64,000 nt of DNA from Erysipelotrichaceae bacterium (GTDB taxonomy: Bacteria; Bacillota_I; Bacilli_A; Erysipelotrichales; Erysipelotrichaceae), in the NCBI GenBank assembly GCA_017442805.1, contig JAFRZA010000002.1, forward strand, positions 1-64,000, given 5' to 3'. The notes beneath the pieces were generated by a model that saw nothing but the letters and a program-made list of their open reading frames with translations, had not been told where the DNA came from and searched no databases. Both the position numbers and the translations under genes were made by a program. This document shows positions 49,293 through 57,300 of the stretch, one piece after another; the stretch's first letter is position 1, and every line of letters begins with the position of its first letter.

Positions 49293-50078
49293 ATGATACA
49301 CTCAACCTTTACCATGAGATCGGTCGCCCTGGACATGGATACCAAGGTCGACGTCCTCTTACCGGAAAACCGGCATAAGACCGAAGACATCCGGGGAACC
49401 AAATACCCTGTTCTCTACGTCCTTCACGGCTACAAGAACGATAACAGCAGCTGGCTCAACCTCAGCAATCTCTTCCTGATGTGCCGTGACCTTGACCTGA
49501 TCGTCGTGATGCCGGCGGTCAACAACAGCATGTACACCGATGAGTATTACGGCCAGGATTACTACACCTGGATCACTGAGGAACTGCCGGTCAAGCTGAA
49601 GAACTACCTGCCGGTCACCGATGATCCTGATCAGACCTTCATCATGGGTGAAAGCATGGGAGGCTACGGCACCATGAAGTGCGCGCTCTCCAAGCCGGAA
49701 AACTACGGCAAGGCAGTCTGCCTTTCCGGGGTCAACATCATCTGGTTTGACCGCAACATTGCCGGACGCCACTACGAAGGCGTCTTCGGTCCGGACGGCC
49801 AGAGCACCGTCAATGTCGATCCCGACATCAACGTGCTGTGCGAGAAACTTGCTGACCGTCAGGGCCACAAGCCGCAGTTCATGTTCTTCTGCGGCACCGA
49901 GGACTTCGCCATCACCAGCTGCCGGCAGATGGCCGACAAGCTGAAACAGACCTGTCCGGACTGCTTTGCCGGGGAACAGTACTGGCCGGGCGAACACAAC
50001 TTCTTCTTCTGGAATCAGGCCATTCCCAAGGCGCTGAAGTTCTTCGGCTTTGATGTCAGACAGGACAGCGTTATCTGA
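49293..50078 (+). CDS. Alpha/beta-hydrolase esterase (esterase D/EstA-like)
   Basis: 261 residues, serine esterase. The nucleophile is S121 in IMGESMGGYGTMKC; the acid is in FFCGTEDFAI and the catalytic histidine in GEHNFFFW. YPVLYVLHGYKNDNSSWL supplies the oxyanion hole region. Relatives include tributyrin esterases, S-formylglutathione hydrolases and sugar acetyl-esterases. No signal peptide, hence a cytoplasmic enzyme. An AAGGAAAGG site precedes the ATG. As the last gene of the PTS operon it may remove O-acyl groups from the imported sugar. Confidence 0.88.
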   Translation: MIHSTFTMRSVALDMDTKVDVLLPENRHKTEDIRGTKYPVLYVLHGYKNDNSSWLNLSNLFLMCRDLDLIVVMPAVNNSMYTDEYYGQDYYTWITEELPVKLKNYLPVTDDPDQTFIMGESMGGYGTMKCALSKPENYGKAVCLSGVNIIWFDRNIAGRHYEGVFGPDGQSTVNVDPDINVLCEKLADRQGHKPQFMFFCGTEDFAITSCRQMADKLKQTCPDCFAGEQYWPGEHNFFFWNQAIPKALKFFGFDVRQDSVI

Positions 50079-50106
50079 TCGTACAGTTAATCAACAATTA
50101 CTTCAG

Positions 50107-50129
50107 GGAGGCACAGGCCTCCTTTTATT
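50107..50129 (+). terminator. Terminator of the PTS operon
   Basis: GGAGGC-acag-GCCTCC with TTTTATTA. Confidence 0.8.
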
Positions 50130-50135
50130 ACGGCC

Positions 50136-50163
50136 TTGACATATTAAGATCAGTTTATATAAT
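50136..50163 (+). promoter_or_regulatory. tetR-cpbp promoter
   Basis: TTGACA (50136-50141), 16-base spacer, TATAAT (50158-50163). Confidence 0.82.
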
Positions 50164-50169
50164 TAATGT

Positions 50170-50189
50170 TATATAACATATGTTATATA
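50170..50189. promoter_or_regulatory. TetR operator candidate
   Basis: TATATAACATATGTTATATA, a perfect 20-base palindrome between the -10 box and the tetR start, the expected place for autorepression. Confidence 0.72.
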
Positions 50190-50204
50190 TAGAGAGGTGA
50201 TCAA

Positions 50205-50771
50205 ATGCCACCAAGAACCCGCATCAGTGAAGACATGATCGTCAATGCCGCCCTGGACATCATCAGACAATCCGGAGAGGAATGCCTGAACGCCCGCACG
50301 CTCGCCAGAAAGCTCAACTGTTCCACTCAGCCGATCATGTATCATTTTTCTACCATTGAACAATTGAAGAATAAGGTTTACGCACAGGCGGACCATTACC
50401 ATACGGAATGGCTTATGCGCCCTTCTGATCAGAATGATCCGCTGCTGCAGATCGGCCTGAACTACATCCGTTTTGCGGCTGAGCAGCCAAATCTCTTCCG
50501 CTTCCTGTTTCAGTCAGGATACGTAAGGGAAAAAAACATCAGAGAAATGATCGATTCCCCTGAACTGCTGCCGGTGCTCTCCGCCATGCAGCAGGGGCTG
50601 CAGCTGAGCATGGAGAAGACCAGGGAAGTCTTCCTGACCGTGGCCCTGTTTACCCACGGCTACGCCAGCATTGTTGCCAACAACGATCTGGAATCTGATG
50701 AAGAAACAATAGCCGGCCTTCTGGAGCGCGCTCTTAACGGTGCTCTGATGGCAGCCGGCATGGAGGAATAG
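50205..50771 (+). CDS. TetR/AcrR-family regulator
   Basis: 188 residues. The N-terminal HTH is evident: EDMIVNAALDIIRQSGEECLNARTLARKLNCSTQPIMYHFSTIEQLKNKVY. The C-terminal ligand domain is helical and unrecognised (IGLNYIRFAAEQPNLFRFLFQSG). It likely represses its own operon through the palindrome directly upstream. GAGAGGTGATCAA precedes the ATG. It is followed after one base by the CPBP protease gene, which is the probable target of control together with itself. Confidence 0.92.
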   Translation: MPPRTRISEDMIVNAALDIIRQSGEECLNARTLARKLNCSTQPIMYHFSTIEQLKNKVYAQADHYHTEWLMRPSDQNDPLLQIGLNYIRFAAEQPNLFRFLFQSGYVREKNIREMIDSPELLPVLSAMQQGLQLSMEKTREVFLTVALFTHGYASIVANNDLESDEETIAGLLERALNGALMAAGMEE

Positions 50772-50772
50772 A

Positions 50773-51501
50773 ATGAAGAAACTTTACGAAAAGAATGAAC
50801 TGCTGTTTGCGATCCTCTGGATCGTCCTGTATACCGTTGTCATGGGCAATCTGCGCCCGCTGGGCGATGACAGCCCTTACCCAACGATCGGACTGGCTGT
50901 CATATGTTTGGGCGCTTTCCTGTTTGTCAAAGCCAATGGATTGATGGAAAAGTACGGACTTGCCTGCTGGCAGGGCGGCAGGAAAATGCTTTGGCTGATA
51001 CCGCTGTGGCTGATCACCTCCGGCAATCTCTGGGGCGGCATCAAGCCGGATTACCCGATGCCGGGACTGCTCTACGGAATTCTTACCATGGCCATGGTCG
51101 GCTTTGCCGAGGAGCTGATCTTCCGCGGCTTCCTTTTCAAGGCCATGATCAATGACGGCAGTTCCATCGCCGCCATCATCGTCTGCGCCGTATCCTTCGG
51201 ACTTGGACACATACTGAATCTGTTCATTGGTCAGGACTTCTTCGACACCATCACCCAGGTCATCGGAGCCATCGCCATCGGCTTCATCTATACCATGGTA
51301 TTCTACAAGAGCGGCAGCCTACTGCCCTGCATCCTCTCTCACAGTCTGATTGACGTCACTTCCAAACTGACCCCGGGCAAGAGCCTGGTTCTGGACTGGG
51401 TCTACTTCGGACTGCTGTTCGTCGTTGCCCTGGCTTACTGCCTGTATCTGCGCAAAGTGCCGACTCCACAGATCAACCTGCCGGAAAAGAAGGAAAGCTG
51501 A
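50773..51501 (+). CDS. CPBP-family intramembrane metalloprotease
   Basis: 242 residues with about seven membrane segments. The three CPBP (Abi) motifs are present: EELIFRGFLFKAM (glutamates and arginine), SFGLGHILNLF (histidine) and LPCILSHSLIDV (histidine). Members include prenyl-protein-type endopeptidases and bacteriocin self-immunity proteins; no bacteriocin is found nearby. Coexpression with a TetR regulator suggests an inducible role, perhaps in envelope stress or drug response, which is inference. Confidence 0.9.
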   Translation: MKKLYEKNELLFAILWIVLYTVVMGNLRPLGDDSPYPTIGLAVICLGAFLFVKANGLMEKYGLACWQGGRKMLWLIPLWLITSGNLWGGIKPDYPMPGLLYGILTMAMVGFAEELIFRGFLFKAMINDGSSIAAIIVCAVSFGLGHILNLFIGQDFFDTITQVIGAIAIGFIYTMVFYKSGSLLPCILSHSLIDVTSKLTPGKSLVLDWVYFGLLFVVALAYCLYLRKVPTPQINLPEKKES

Positions 51502-51520
51502 CAACATCACACCTGAAGAC

Positions 51521-51555
51521 AAATGCCTGACTGCTGAGCAGTCAGGCATTTTCCT
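51521..51555. terminator. Bidirectional terminator
   Basis: AAATGCCTGACTGC-tga-GCAGTCAGGCATTT, 14 perfect pairs, T-run on both strands; separates convergent operons. Confidence 0.9.
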
Positions 51556-51582
51556 TTTCGTTAATTAGCCAGGTAAAGATGA

Positions 51583-52347
51583 TCAGAGATCGGCCACATG
51601 CTCAGCCAGAGCCAGAGCGATCTCAAAGTGCCCTGAATCATGTTGAGTGTTCTTGATCTGACCTTCGCTGATCCGGGGCGTCCATTCATCGGCGTCAAGC
51701 AGATCACCGCTGGTAAAGAACATGTAGACCTCCAGACCGCGGAAGTCACAGACGGCCTGAACGGCTGAACCTTCCATTTCCACGGAAATGCAGCCGTCAG
51801 CCTTGCGTTTTTCGAAGTTATTCTCGGTTTCCCGGTAGAAGGCGTCAGTAGTCCAGGTCTTGCCCAGAACGTATGGAATACCGTTTCCTTCCATGAATTC
51901 AGCTACGACCGGAGCATTCCTGATGGGAATGTAATCACCAGCCGGAGCATAGTGGTAGGAAGTTCCTTCATCCCGGTAAGCCGCCGTGGGAACCATGATC
52001 TTGCCCCGGGCTATTTCTCTGTCCAGACATCCGGATCCGCCGAAGTGAATGAATCTGGTGGCGTTGAGAATGCCACGGACTTCTTCAACCGATCCCACGC
52101 AGGCCGGCGCTCTGACCCAGGTCTTAAAGAAGCCAAAGCGGTATCCGTGATACGGGAAGACATAAACATCGGTAGTACCGCCGGCATTGTGCAGTTCACC
52201 GGCTTTTTCACAGCCATAGTTTTCCCGAACGTATTCCTCGATGATCCGGGAGAAAGTATAGATCACGGCATCGACCCTGACGGCGCTCTCGTTTACCGGC
52301 ACGTTGATCTTGGCCGGAGAGCTGGCGTCAAATGTATCGGTAATCAT
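51583..52347 (-). CDS. Nucleoside phosphorylase family protein
   Basis: 254 residues of the PNP/uridine phosphorylase fold. RFIHFGGSGCLDREIARGKIMVPTAA is the GxxG phosphate and base region, GCISVEMEGSAVQAVCDFRG gives the MEG/ribose-binding methionine-glutamate, and FFTSGDLLDADEW the purine-type aspartate. The N-terminal phosphate loop is not the classical GDP form. It should cleave nucleosides with phosphate; base preference is open. It is the last gene of a minus-strand series and lies 23 bases after the epimerase gene. Confidence 0.85.
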   Translation of the reverse strand: MITDTFDASSPAKINVPVNESAVRVDAVIYTFSRIIEEYVRENYGCEKAGELHNAGGTTDVYVFPYHGYRFGFFKTWVRAPACVGSVEEVRGILNATRFIHFGGSGCLDREIARGKIMVPTAAYRDEGTSYHYAPAGDYIPIRNAPVVAEFMEGNGIPYVLGKTWTTDAFYRETENNFEKRKADGCISVEMEGSAVQAVCDFRGLEVYMFFTSGDLLDADEWTPRISEGQIKNTQHDSGHFEIALALAEHVADL

Positions 52348-52370
52348 GTTATCTCTCTGCTTTCCGTCTT

Positions 52371-53222
52371 TCAGCTGACGATTTCAAAGTAATATGAGCA
52401 TTCAAACTGCCCACCGGAAGGCAGCAGGTTGTTTTCGGTATCATTTCGGAAGGTTGTGGCCTGTTTCAGATGGGAAACAGGCTGCCAGGGTTCGATGCAG
52501 ATGAAGGGCGTGTCAGAACTCTTCTTCCAGAAGCCCAGGATCTGATAACCTTCCAGGGAGACCCTGATGGCATGAACCCCGTCGGTCAGCTGGCACCAGC
52601 TGCTTTTGATCTGGCTGTCGGTATAGAAGTAGGAACCGTCGACCAGATTGTCATAAAGGGTAAAGCTCTTTCCGGAAGTGAGTCCCGGCTTTTCCGGATG
52701 ACGGAGGTCTTCTTCCTGTTCAAACTCAATGACGTAGTCTTCATACTTCTTATCCGGGGTAAACGGGCAGTTGAAGGCCGGGTGGAAGCCGATGTTGAAC
52801 GGCAGTTCCCTTTCACCGTCATTGATGATCTTATAACTGATCATTAGCTTACAGCCGTCAAGCTGATATCTGACCTTCAGGGTGAAATGGAAGGGATAAA
52901 CTTCCCAGGTCTCTTCATTATCATGAAGCACCAGCTGGCAGCTGTTTTCATCATGGTCTTCAAACTCAAACACCGCCCGGCGGGCAAAGCCGTGCTGGCC
53001 CAGTTCGATGGTCTTACCGTCGATGGTATACCTGCCGTCGATAAGCTTGCTGTAGTAGGGGAAGAGGATGGGATTGCAGTTGTACCAGTACTTTGGGTCG
53101 CGGCACCAGATCATCTCGATTCCGTTGTCCTTTCTTTTGAAACTGATGACCTCTGCCGCCTGGCTTGAGATCACGGCCTCGACAAATTCGTTTTCCAGTC
53201 TTACGGTTTTTTCTTCGCTCAT
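52371..53222 (-). CDS. Aldose 1-epimerase (LacX-like)
   Basis: 283 residues of the galactose-mutarotase-like fold, LacX/YphB branch. VISFKRKDNGIEMIWCRDPKYW is typical of the group (usual WxxxP...W), and NPILFPYYSKL with GQHGFARRAVFEF contributes the first conserved histidine. NIGFHPAFNCPF holds the catalytic histidine, and FICIEPWQPVSHL the C-terminal glutamate. It interconverts sugar anomers in the cytoplasm. It lies 15 bases after a small unknown gene and before the nucleoside phosphorylase; a shared sugar link is possible. Confidence 0.9.
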   Translation of the reverse strand: MSEEKTVRLENEFVEAVISSQAAEVISFKRKDNGIEMIWCRDPKYWYNCNPILFPYYSKLIDGRYTIDGKTIELGQHGFARRAVFEFEDHDENSCQLVLHDNEETWEVYPFHFTLKVRYQLDGCKLMISYKIINDGERELPFNIGFHPAFNCPFTPDKKYEDYVIEFEQEEDLRHPEKPGLTSGKSFTLYDNLVDGSYFYTDSQIKSSWCQLTDGVHAIRVSLEGYQILGFWKKSSDTPFICIEPWQPVSHLKQATTFRNDTENNLLPSGGQFECSYYFEIVS

Positions 53223-53237
53223 CTTGCTTCTCCTTTT

Positions 53238-53567
53238 CTAGATCGTTTCCCTGACGAAATACACTTCTGACAGGGAAGAAGTTACCATGACGCTTTCCTG
53301 ATGGAAAAAGGCGCACAGATCCTGGGCGATCTCCTGAATGACTTCCTTTTCAACATCCAGAAGCGTCAGCACCAGGGTATTCTCCTCAACATAGGTACCG
53401 TCATCGTGAAAATAGCCGCCGTTTACCATGTTGACGGAAAAAGCCACGTGGTAGTTCTGGCATACGATTTTCAGGATCTCGATGTACTTGTCAGTCTCAT
53501 GGATCTGTGTCTTGGTTTCGGAATCGTTAAGTCCGATGTAGATGGTCGTCTGTCTTACCTCATTCAT
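53238..53567 (-). CDS. Small protein, function unknown
   Basis: 109 residues with a ferredoxin-like alternation of strands and helices: TTIYIGLND, an EIHETDKYIEILKIVCQNY-like helix, FSVNMVNGGYFHDDG, and NTLVLTLLDVEKEVIQEIAQDL. This resembles small ligand-binding or PII/DUF3574-like domains, but I cannot fix a family. A GGGGTGATAAAG site precedes ATG 53567. It is translated between the TfoX-like gene and the aldose epimerase, at a distance of six and 15 bases, thus in one operon. Confidence 0.65.
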   Translation of the reverse strand: MNEVRQTTIYIGLNDSETKTQIHETDKYIEILKIVCQNYHVAFSVNMVNGGYFHDDGTYVEENTLVLTLLDVEKEVIQEIAQDLCAFFHQESVMVTSSLSEVYFVRETI

Positions 53568-53573
53568 GCTTTA

Positions 53574-53876
53574 TCACCCCTGTGTCTTTCTCAGATCCGC
53601 CGTATCCTGTACAGCCTTCGGAAGCCAGTCAGCATTGACATAGTCAAAGGGTATTACCAGTTCCTGAATCCTGTCATCTCTGCCGGGTCTTCGGATATCA
53701 GCCGGCAGATAATTCAGACCGACTTCCCGCAGACTCATGACGCCGTCATGGATCCAGCCTACGGCCTGGCCGTCACAGTAAAGACAGTAACAGCCAAACA
53801 TCTTCCTGACTCTTACATCCAGTTCATTCAGTGAATTCAGCCACTGCTGAACTACCTGAGGATCTTCATAGGCCAT
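53574..53876 (-). CDS. TfoX N-terminal-domain protein
   Basis: 100 residues. DVRVRKMFGCYCLYCDGQAVGWIHDG matches the start of the TfoX_N domain (usual MFGGYGLY..G), followed by MSLREVGLNYLP. Only this domain is present; TfoX of proteobacteria, a competence activator, has a second domain. Stand-alone forms are common in Bacillota and have no known role in competence. A GGGAAGGAAACAA site precedes ATG 53876 and TGGTATAAT lies upstream. Confidence 0.82.
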   Translation of the reverse strand: MAYEDPQVVQQWLNSLNELDVRVRKMFGCYCLYCDGQAVGWIHDGVMSLREVGLNYLPADIRRPGRDDRIQELVIPFDYVNADWLPKAVQDTADLRKTQG

Positions 53877-53926
53877 GTTGTTTCCTTCCCGGCAGTCATC
53901 ATCTGTCTGCCCATAAAACTACCTTA

Positions 53927-53935
53927 ATTATACCA
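53927..53935 (-). promoter_or_regulatory. Extended -10 promoter of the tfoX-epimerase-phosphorylase operon
   Basis: Minus-strand TGGTATAAT, about 50 bases before the TfoX-like start; it lies just after the nitroreductase stop. Confidence 0.5.
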
Positions 53936-53939
53936 GTTT

Positions 53940-54452
53940 CTAAAGATAGCTGACGGTTTCCTCCAGTGGCTTGCGGTTAGTGTGATTGGGCAGCGGTCCG
54001 GCTTCTTCCGTGCCGTAGCCCAGATCCATCAGCATCAGTATCTCCTCATTTTCCGGTAATCCCAGTTGCTCTTTGATCACCTGAGCATCAAGCCGGTTGA
54101 TCCAGCAGCTGTCAACACCTTCATCAGCAGCCGCCAGGATCATGTGGGTAGCCACGATTGTCGCATCCTCGGCTCCGGAATCATGATCGCCGTTGGGATA
54201 GGTGTAAACGTTATTGCGGTCGTAGGTTACTACCAGCACCGTCGGAGCCCCATAGCGGCAGGGTGTTCCCTGATCCAGTCTGGCCAGATTCTCCGGACTA
54301 TGCACGACGTAGATGTGCTGTTCCTGCAGATTCTTGGCGGTCGGTGCCAGTCTGCCTGCTTCCAGAATGGCGGCCAGACTGCTTTCTTCCACCTGCTTAC
54401 TCTGATACTTCTTGCATGAGTATCTCTTTCTGATTACTTCCCTGTATTCCAT
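53940..54452 (-). CDS. Nitroreductase family protein 1
   Basis: 170 residues, FMN-dependent NAD(P)H oxidoreductase fold. REVIRKRYSCKKYQSKQVEE gives the RxSxRxF-like start (here RYSCKKY), ILEAGRLAPTAKNLQEQHIYVV the FMN loop, DATIVATHMILAAADEGVDSCWI the dimer helix, and LMDLGYGTEE the end motif. It may reduce nitro compounds or quinones. An AAAGGAAAGACAACC site precedes ATG 54452. A second, only moderately similar nitroreductase lies at 58 kb in the same array. Confidence 0.92.
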   Translation of the reverse strand: MEYREVIRKRYSCKKYQSKQVEESSLAAILEAGRLAPTAKNLQEQHIYVVHSPENLARLDQGTPCRYGAPTVLVVTYDRNNVYTYPNGDHDSGAEDATIVATHMILAAADEGVDSCWINRLDAQVIKEQLGLPENEEILMLMDLGYGTEEAGPLPNHTNRKPLEETVSYL

Positions 54453-54467
54453 GGTTGTCTTTCCTTT

Positions 54468-55340
54468 CTATCTGCGGATATATTTATCGTCAGCACTGTT
54501 TTCCTCAGTACTGACATATCTTTCCACGCGCATGTGCAGATCGTATTTCTCTCTCAGTTCAGCTATCCTGGGCATCAGTTCGCTTTGATGATGCGCATCC
54601 AAGGCTTTCTGGCTGCTCCAGGAGTCAATCAGCACAACCGTATCCGGGTCATTGAGAGGCTGAAAGTACTCATAGCGCAGATTGCCCTTACGGTCTCTGA
54701 TCGCCGGCGCCAGGCCGCTTTCTTCCATTTCCTGAGCGAAGCGATGAGCTGATCCGTCTTTTCCGGTGTAGTAAACCATTACGGTCAGCACACCCGGAAA
54801 GCTGATCTGATCGGTCTTCCACTGCTCTCTGGTCAGGCAGTTGACGTAGCCCGTGCGCTTTTCCCTGAGCTGCGGGACTTCGACTTCGTCACTTCTCCAC
54901 TGAAAGCGGAAGCCCAGCTTTTCCTGAACTCTTCTGCTCTTTTCGTTGCCTTCATAATAGCCGCACCACACTCGTGCCATATGCAAATCCTCGAAGGCAT
55001 ACCTCAGCATTTCCCTTCCTGCTTCCGGCACCAGTCCCTGTCCCCAATAGGGAGAACCCAGCCAGTAACCCAGTTCCAGCTCATCTTCCTTGTGAGCCAG
55101 GTCGCTGTTTTTCATCAGGCTGATGCTGCCGATGGGCTTGCCGGTTTCCTTAAGTACGATGGCGCAGTCGCCAGGACCGCTCAGAAACTTTTCAATGACC
55201 AGCCGGCTTTCCTCAGCGCTGCGGTGCGGCTGCCAGCCGGCTGCCGGTCCCACCTGGGGATCGCTGGCGTAGCGGTAGCACTCTTCGGCATCATCGACCG
55301 ACCATGGTCTTAATATCAGTCTTTCCGTTTCCAGATACAT
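54468..55340 (-). CDS. GNAT acetyltransferase fused to an ABM-like domain
   Basis: 290 residues with two domains. Residues 1-175 are a RimJ/RimL-type GNAT (ETERLILRPWSVDDAEECYRYA, LELGYWLGSPYWGQGLVPEAG as acetyl-CoA loop, ARVWCGYYEGNEKSRRVQEKLGF). Residues about 183-278 look like an antibiotic-biosynthesis-monooxygenase (YgiN-like) fold: FPGVLTVMVYYTGKDGS, NLRYEYFQPLNDPDTVVLIDSWSSQKALDAHHQS. The joint (TREQWKTDQIS) is in one open frame without a second start. The ABM part may bind or modify a small molecule that the GNAT then acetylates; this is inference. An AAAGGCGTGATGAC site precedes ATG 55340. Confidence 0.82.
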   Translation of the reverse strand: MYLETERLILRPWSVDDAEECYRYASDPQVGPAAGWQPHRSAEESRLVIEKFLSGPGDCAIVLKETGKPIGSISLMKNSDLAHKEDELELGYWLGSPYWGQGLVPEAGREMLRYAFEDLHMARVWCGYYEGNEKSRRVQEKLGFRFQWRSDEVEVPQLREKRTGYVNCLTREQWKTDQISFPGVLTVMVYYTGKDGSAHRFAQEMEESGLAPAIRDRKGNLRYEYFQPLNDPDTVVLIDSWSSQKALDAHHQSELMPRIAELREKYDLHMRVERYVSTEENSADDKYIRR

Positions 55341-55344
55341 GTCA

Positions 55345-55977
55345 TCACGCCTTTCTGATCGGATGTCTGATCACCGTTTTCTGTTTGTCAGCAGAAGTCT
55401 TGCGGGCATCGGTGAGATAGATCTCATGATGCATCCGCTCGTCGGTGATGTCCAGCACATATCCGTTCTGCTTAATGTATTCATCCATTTTCTCCACCGT
55501 GGCCGGTTCATCATCATAGGGACCGATGTGCAGACACTGCACGCATAGTCCTTCATCATAACTGAAGAACTCGACATTGGAGAAATCCATTTTCTTTTTC
55601 CTGGTTGCCTCTTTGACAGCCCATAAGAAATCCTCTTCACTTACGAAATCAGGCAGCCGGATGACGGAGATCCACTTGAAGGTCTCCTTATGGCCGTAGT
55701 CGATTCCTCTGACGCCTTCCTGCCACCAGAAGCCTTCCAGCGGCGGAACGACATAGTCAAAATAGCCGTCGATCTTATGATCGCCCTTTTTGCTCATCTT
55801 GATGGTATAGGCGATGCCGTATAAGAGTCCGATGGCCTGCTTGTACCGGCCGTCTTCCTCGTTGGGATCGCCCTGACCGCGTACCGCGATGAAGTTCATC
55901 TTCGGCACCGTCACGATGGCCGGCTCAACGGCAGGAAGATAGAATTCCTTGTATTCCTTCTTGTAGTCAAACGCCAT
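55345..55977 (-). CDS. GyrI-like small-molecule-binding protein
   Basis: 210 residues. KNFIAVRG-type segment MNFIAVRGQGDPNEEDGRYKQA, the aromatic patch LEGFWWQEGVRGIDYGHKETF and QCLHIGPYDDEPATVEKMDEYI are typical of the GyrI-like (SOUL-type) binding domain, in the YdhI-like stand-alone form. These proteins bind hydrophobic drugs or hydrolyse cyclopropanoid toxins in some cases. No DNA-binding domain is fused. It lies four bases before the GNAT-ABM gene, and both may work on xenobiotics. Confidence 0.88.
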   Translation of the reverse strand: MAFDYKKEYKEFYLPAVEPAIVTVPKMNFIAVRGQGDPNEEDGRYKQAIGLLYGIAYTIKMSKKGDHKIDGYFDYVVPPLEGFWWQEGVRGIDYGHKETFKWISVIRLPDFVSEEDFLWAVKEATRKKKMDFSNVEFFSYDEGLCVQCLHIGPYDDEPATVEKMDEYIKQNGYVLDITDERMHHEIYLTDARKTSADKQKTVIRHPIRKA

Positions 55978-55996
55978 TGTCTTTTCTCCCCTTGGA

Positions 55997-56737
55997 TCAT
56001 TCGATCATTTTCATAATGTCTTTAACGTACTCATCAGGCTGATTCAGGGAATACTGCCCGTGGATCAGTCCCTTTCTGATTTCCAGGGTACTGCCGGGTA
56101 TGGTTTCCCGAAGCAGTTTAGCAGAAGCGAGGATGCCCTTCTGTTCCTTTTCCCCGGCCACGATCCTGACCTTTGCCTTGCAGTTCTTTACCTCCGGTTT
56201 AAGCTGATAGCCGGTACTGGCCTTCAGAAAGGCGATCATGTTGTCTTTGGAGATCCTTACGGTATCGCGGTAATAATCATCAAACAGGTCCTCTCTGATG
56301 CCCAGATACTTAAACTGCATCTTTGAAAACCACTTCTTGCCGATCAGTCCGTAGCTGGAAGCTATTGAAGGACCGATCAGTTTTTCCGTCAGCGGTGAGG
56401 GAATGACTGAGGCGCTCTCGATGACGGCGTATTTACAGATATCCTTTCTCTGCGCCAGCATTTCCGCCAGGATCTGTCCTCCCAGGGACAGACCGCCGAT
56501 CAATAACAGCTGACCGTCATACCGTTCATCGATCAGATCGATGAGCCTTCGGGCATTGTCTTCAATGGAAGTAAACGGTTCGTCAGTGTCATTGTGGCCG
56601 TCCAGTACGGGAAGTATGACATGATATCCATCCTGCAGAAGCTCAGCTTCTGAGTGGTAATTCCACCAGGAAAGACCACCGCCGTGCAGCAGCATGATCA
56701 CCTCTTTGTTTTCCCTGCCGTATTCTCTGATTTCCAT
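55997..56737 (-). CDS. Alpha/beta-fold hydrolase
   Basis: 246 residues. EVIMLLHGGGLSWWNYHSEAELL shows the oxyanion HGGG motif, and LLIGGLSLGGQILAEML the nucleophile elbow (GLSLGG). The acid probably lies in VRIVAGEKEQ and the histidine in LIHGQYSLNQP (HGQY). It is a small hydrolase with unknown substrate, perhaps a lipase/peptidase of the MhpC class. It sits 19 bases before the GyrI-like gene on the same strand. Confidence 0.85.
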   Translation of the reverse strand: MEIREYGRENKEVIMLLHGGGLSWWNYHSEAELLQDGYHVILPVLDGHNDTDEPFTSIEDNARRLIDLIDERYDGQLLLIGGLSLGGQILAEMLAQRKDICKYAVIESASVIPSPLTEKLIGPSIASSYGLIGKKWFSKMQFKYLGIREDLFDDYYRDTVRISKDNMIAFLKASTGYQLKPEVKNCKAKVRIVAGEKEQKGILASAKLLRETIPGSTLEIRKGLIHGQYSLNQPDEYVKDIMKMIE

Positions 56738-56747
56738 TTTTCTTACC

Positions 56748-57296
56748 CTATTTCTGTTTCCGGCAGATCTCCAGCACCTTCTTCATGGTGTTGGCCGTTC
56801 TGATAGTTATCTTATCCCGGATGTCCGTACTGGCCGATCTGACCCACCAGTCCGACTTGCGGTAGCTGTCCAGATCAAAGGACCAGAAGATGCTGTTGGC
56901 GTATTCCTCAACCTTCTCGATCTCCGGTTTCGGCTCTCCTAAGGCGCCGTATACTTCAGCACACACGGTTGGCGGAATCAGGAAGATAAGGTTATCGTAG
57001 ATTTTCTTATCAGCCGTCGCCCACCACTTCGGAGCATGGTCAAGCAGATCTTCCAGTTCATCAGCAGTGATCACGAAGACCGGAATGTCCAGTTGGAAAT
57101 TGTCGGCGATCAGCTGATGAATGTCATTTCTGATGGCTTCCCGCTCATCGCTGTCACAGTCGAAGATGACGTTGCCGCTGTTAAGATGGGTGGTGACGTT
57201 TTCATATCTTTCAGCCATCACCTTCTTAAGTTCACTCATGGCGATTTTGTTCTTTCCGCTGATGTTGATTCCTCTTAACAATGCCACATACTTCAT
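56748..57296 (-). CDS. DUF1697 family protein
   Basis: 182 residues. The start MKYVALLRGINISGKNKIAMSELKKVM and the YENVTTHLNSGNVIFD segment are the hallmark of DUF1697 proteins; the middle TADELEDLLDHAPKWW and the end also fit. The family has no settled function. ATG 57296 has GGAAGGATAAGAAC upstream; an in-frame ATT/ATG region before it lacks a site. It overlaps nothing and follows the GNAT gene by four bases. Confidence 0.93.
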   Translation of the reverse strand: MKYVALLRGINISGKNKIAMSELKKVMAERYENVTTHLNSGNVIFDCDSDEREAIRNDIHQLIADNFQLDIPVFVITADELEDLLDHAPKWWATADKKIYDNLIFLIPPTVCAEVYGALGEPKPEIEKVEEYANSIFWSFDLDSYRKSDWWVRSASTDIRDKITIRTANTMKKVLEICRKQK

Positions 57297-57300
57297 GTTC

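Noticed and set aside
50773..51501. CPBP protease as a bacteriocin immunity protein
   Set aside because: No bacteriocin precursor, leader peptide or ABC exporter lies near; the family is broader than immunity.
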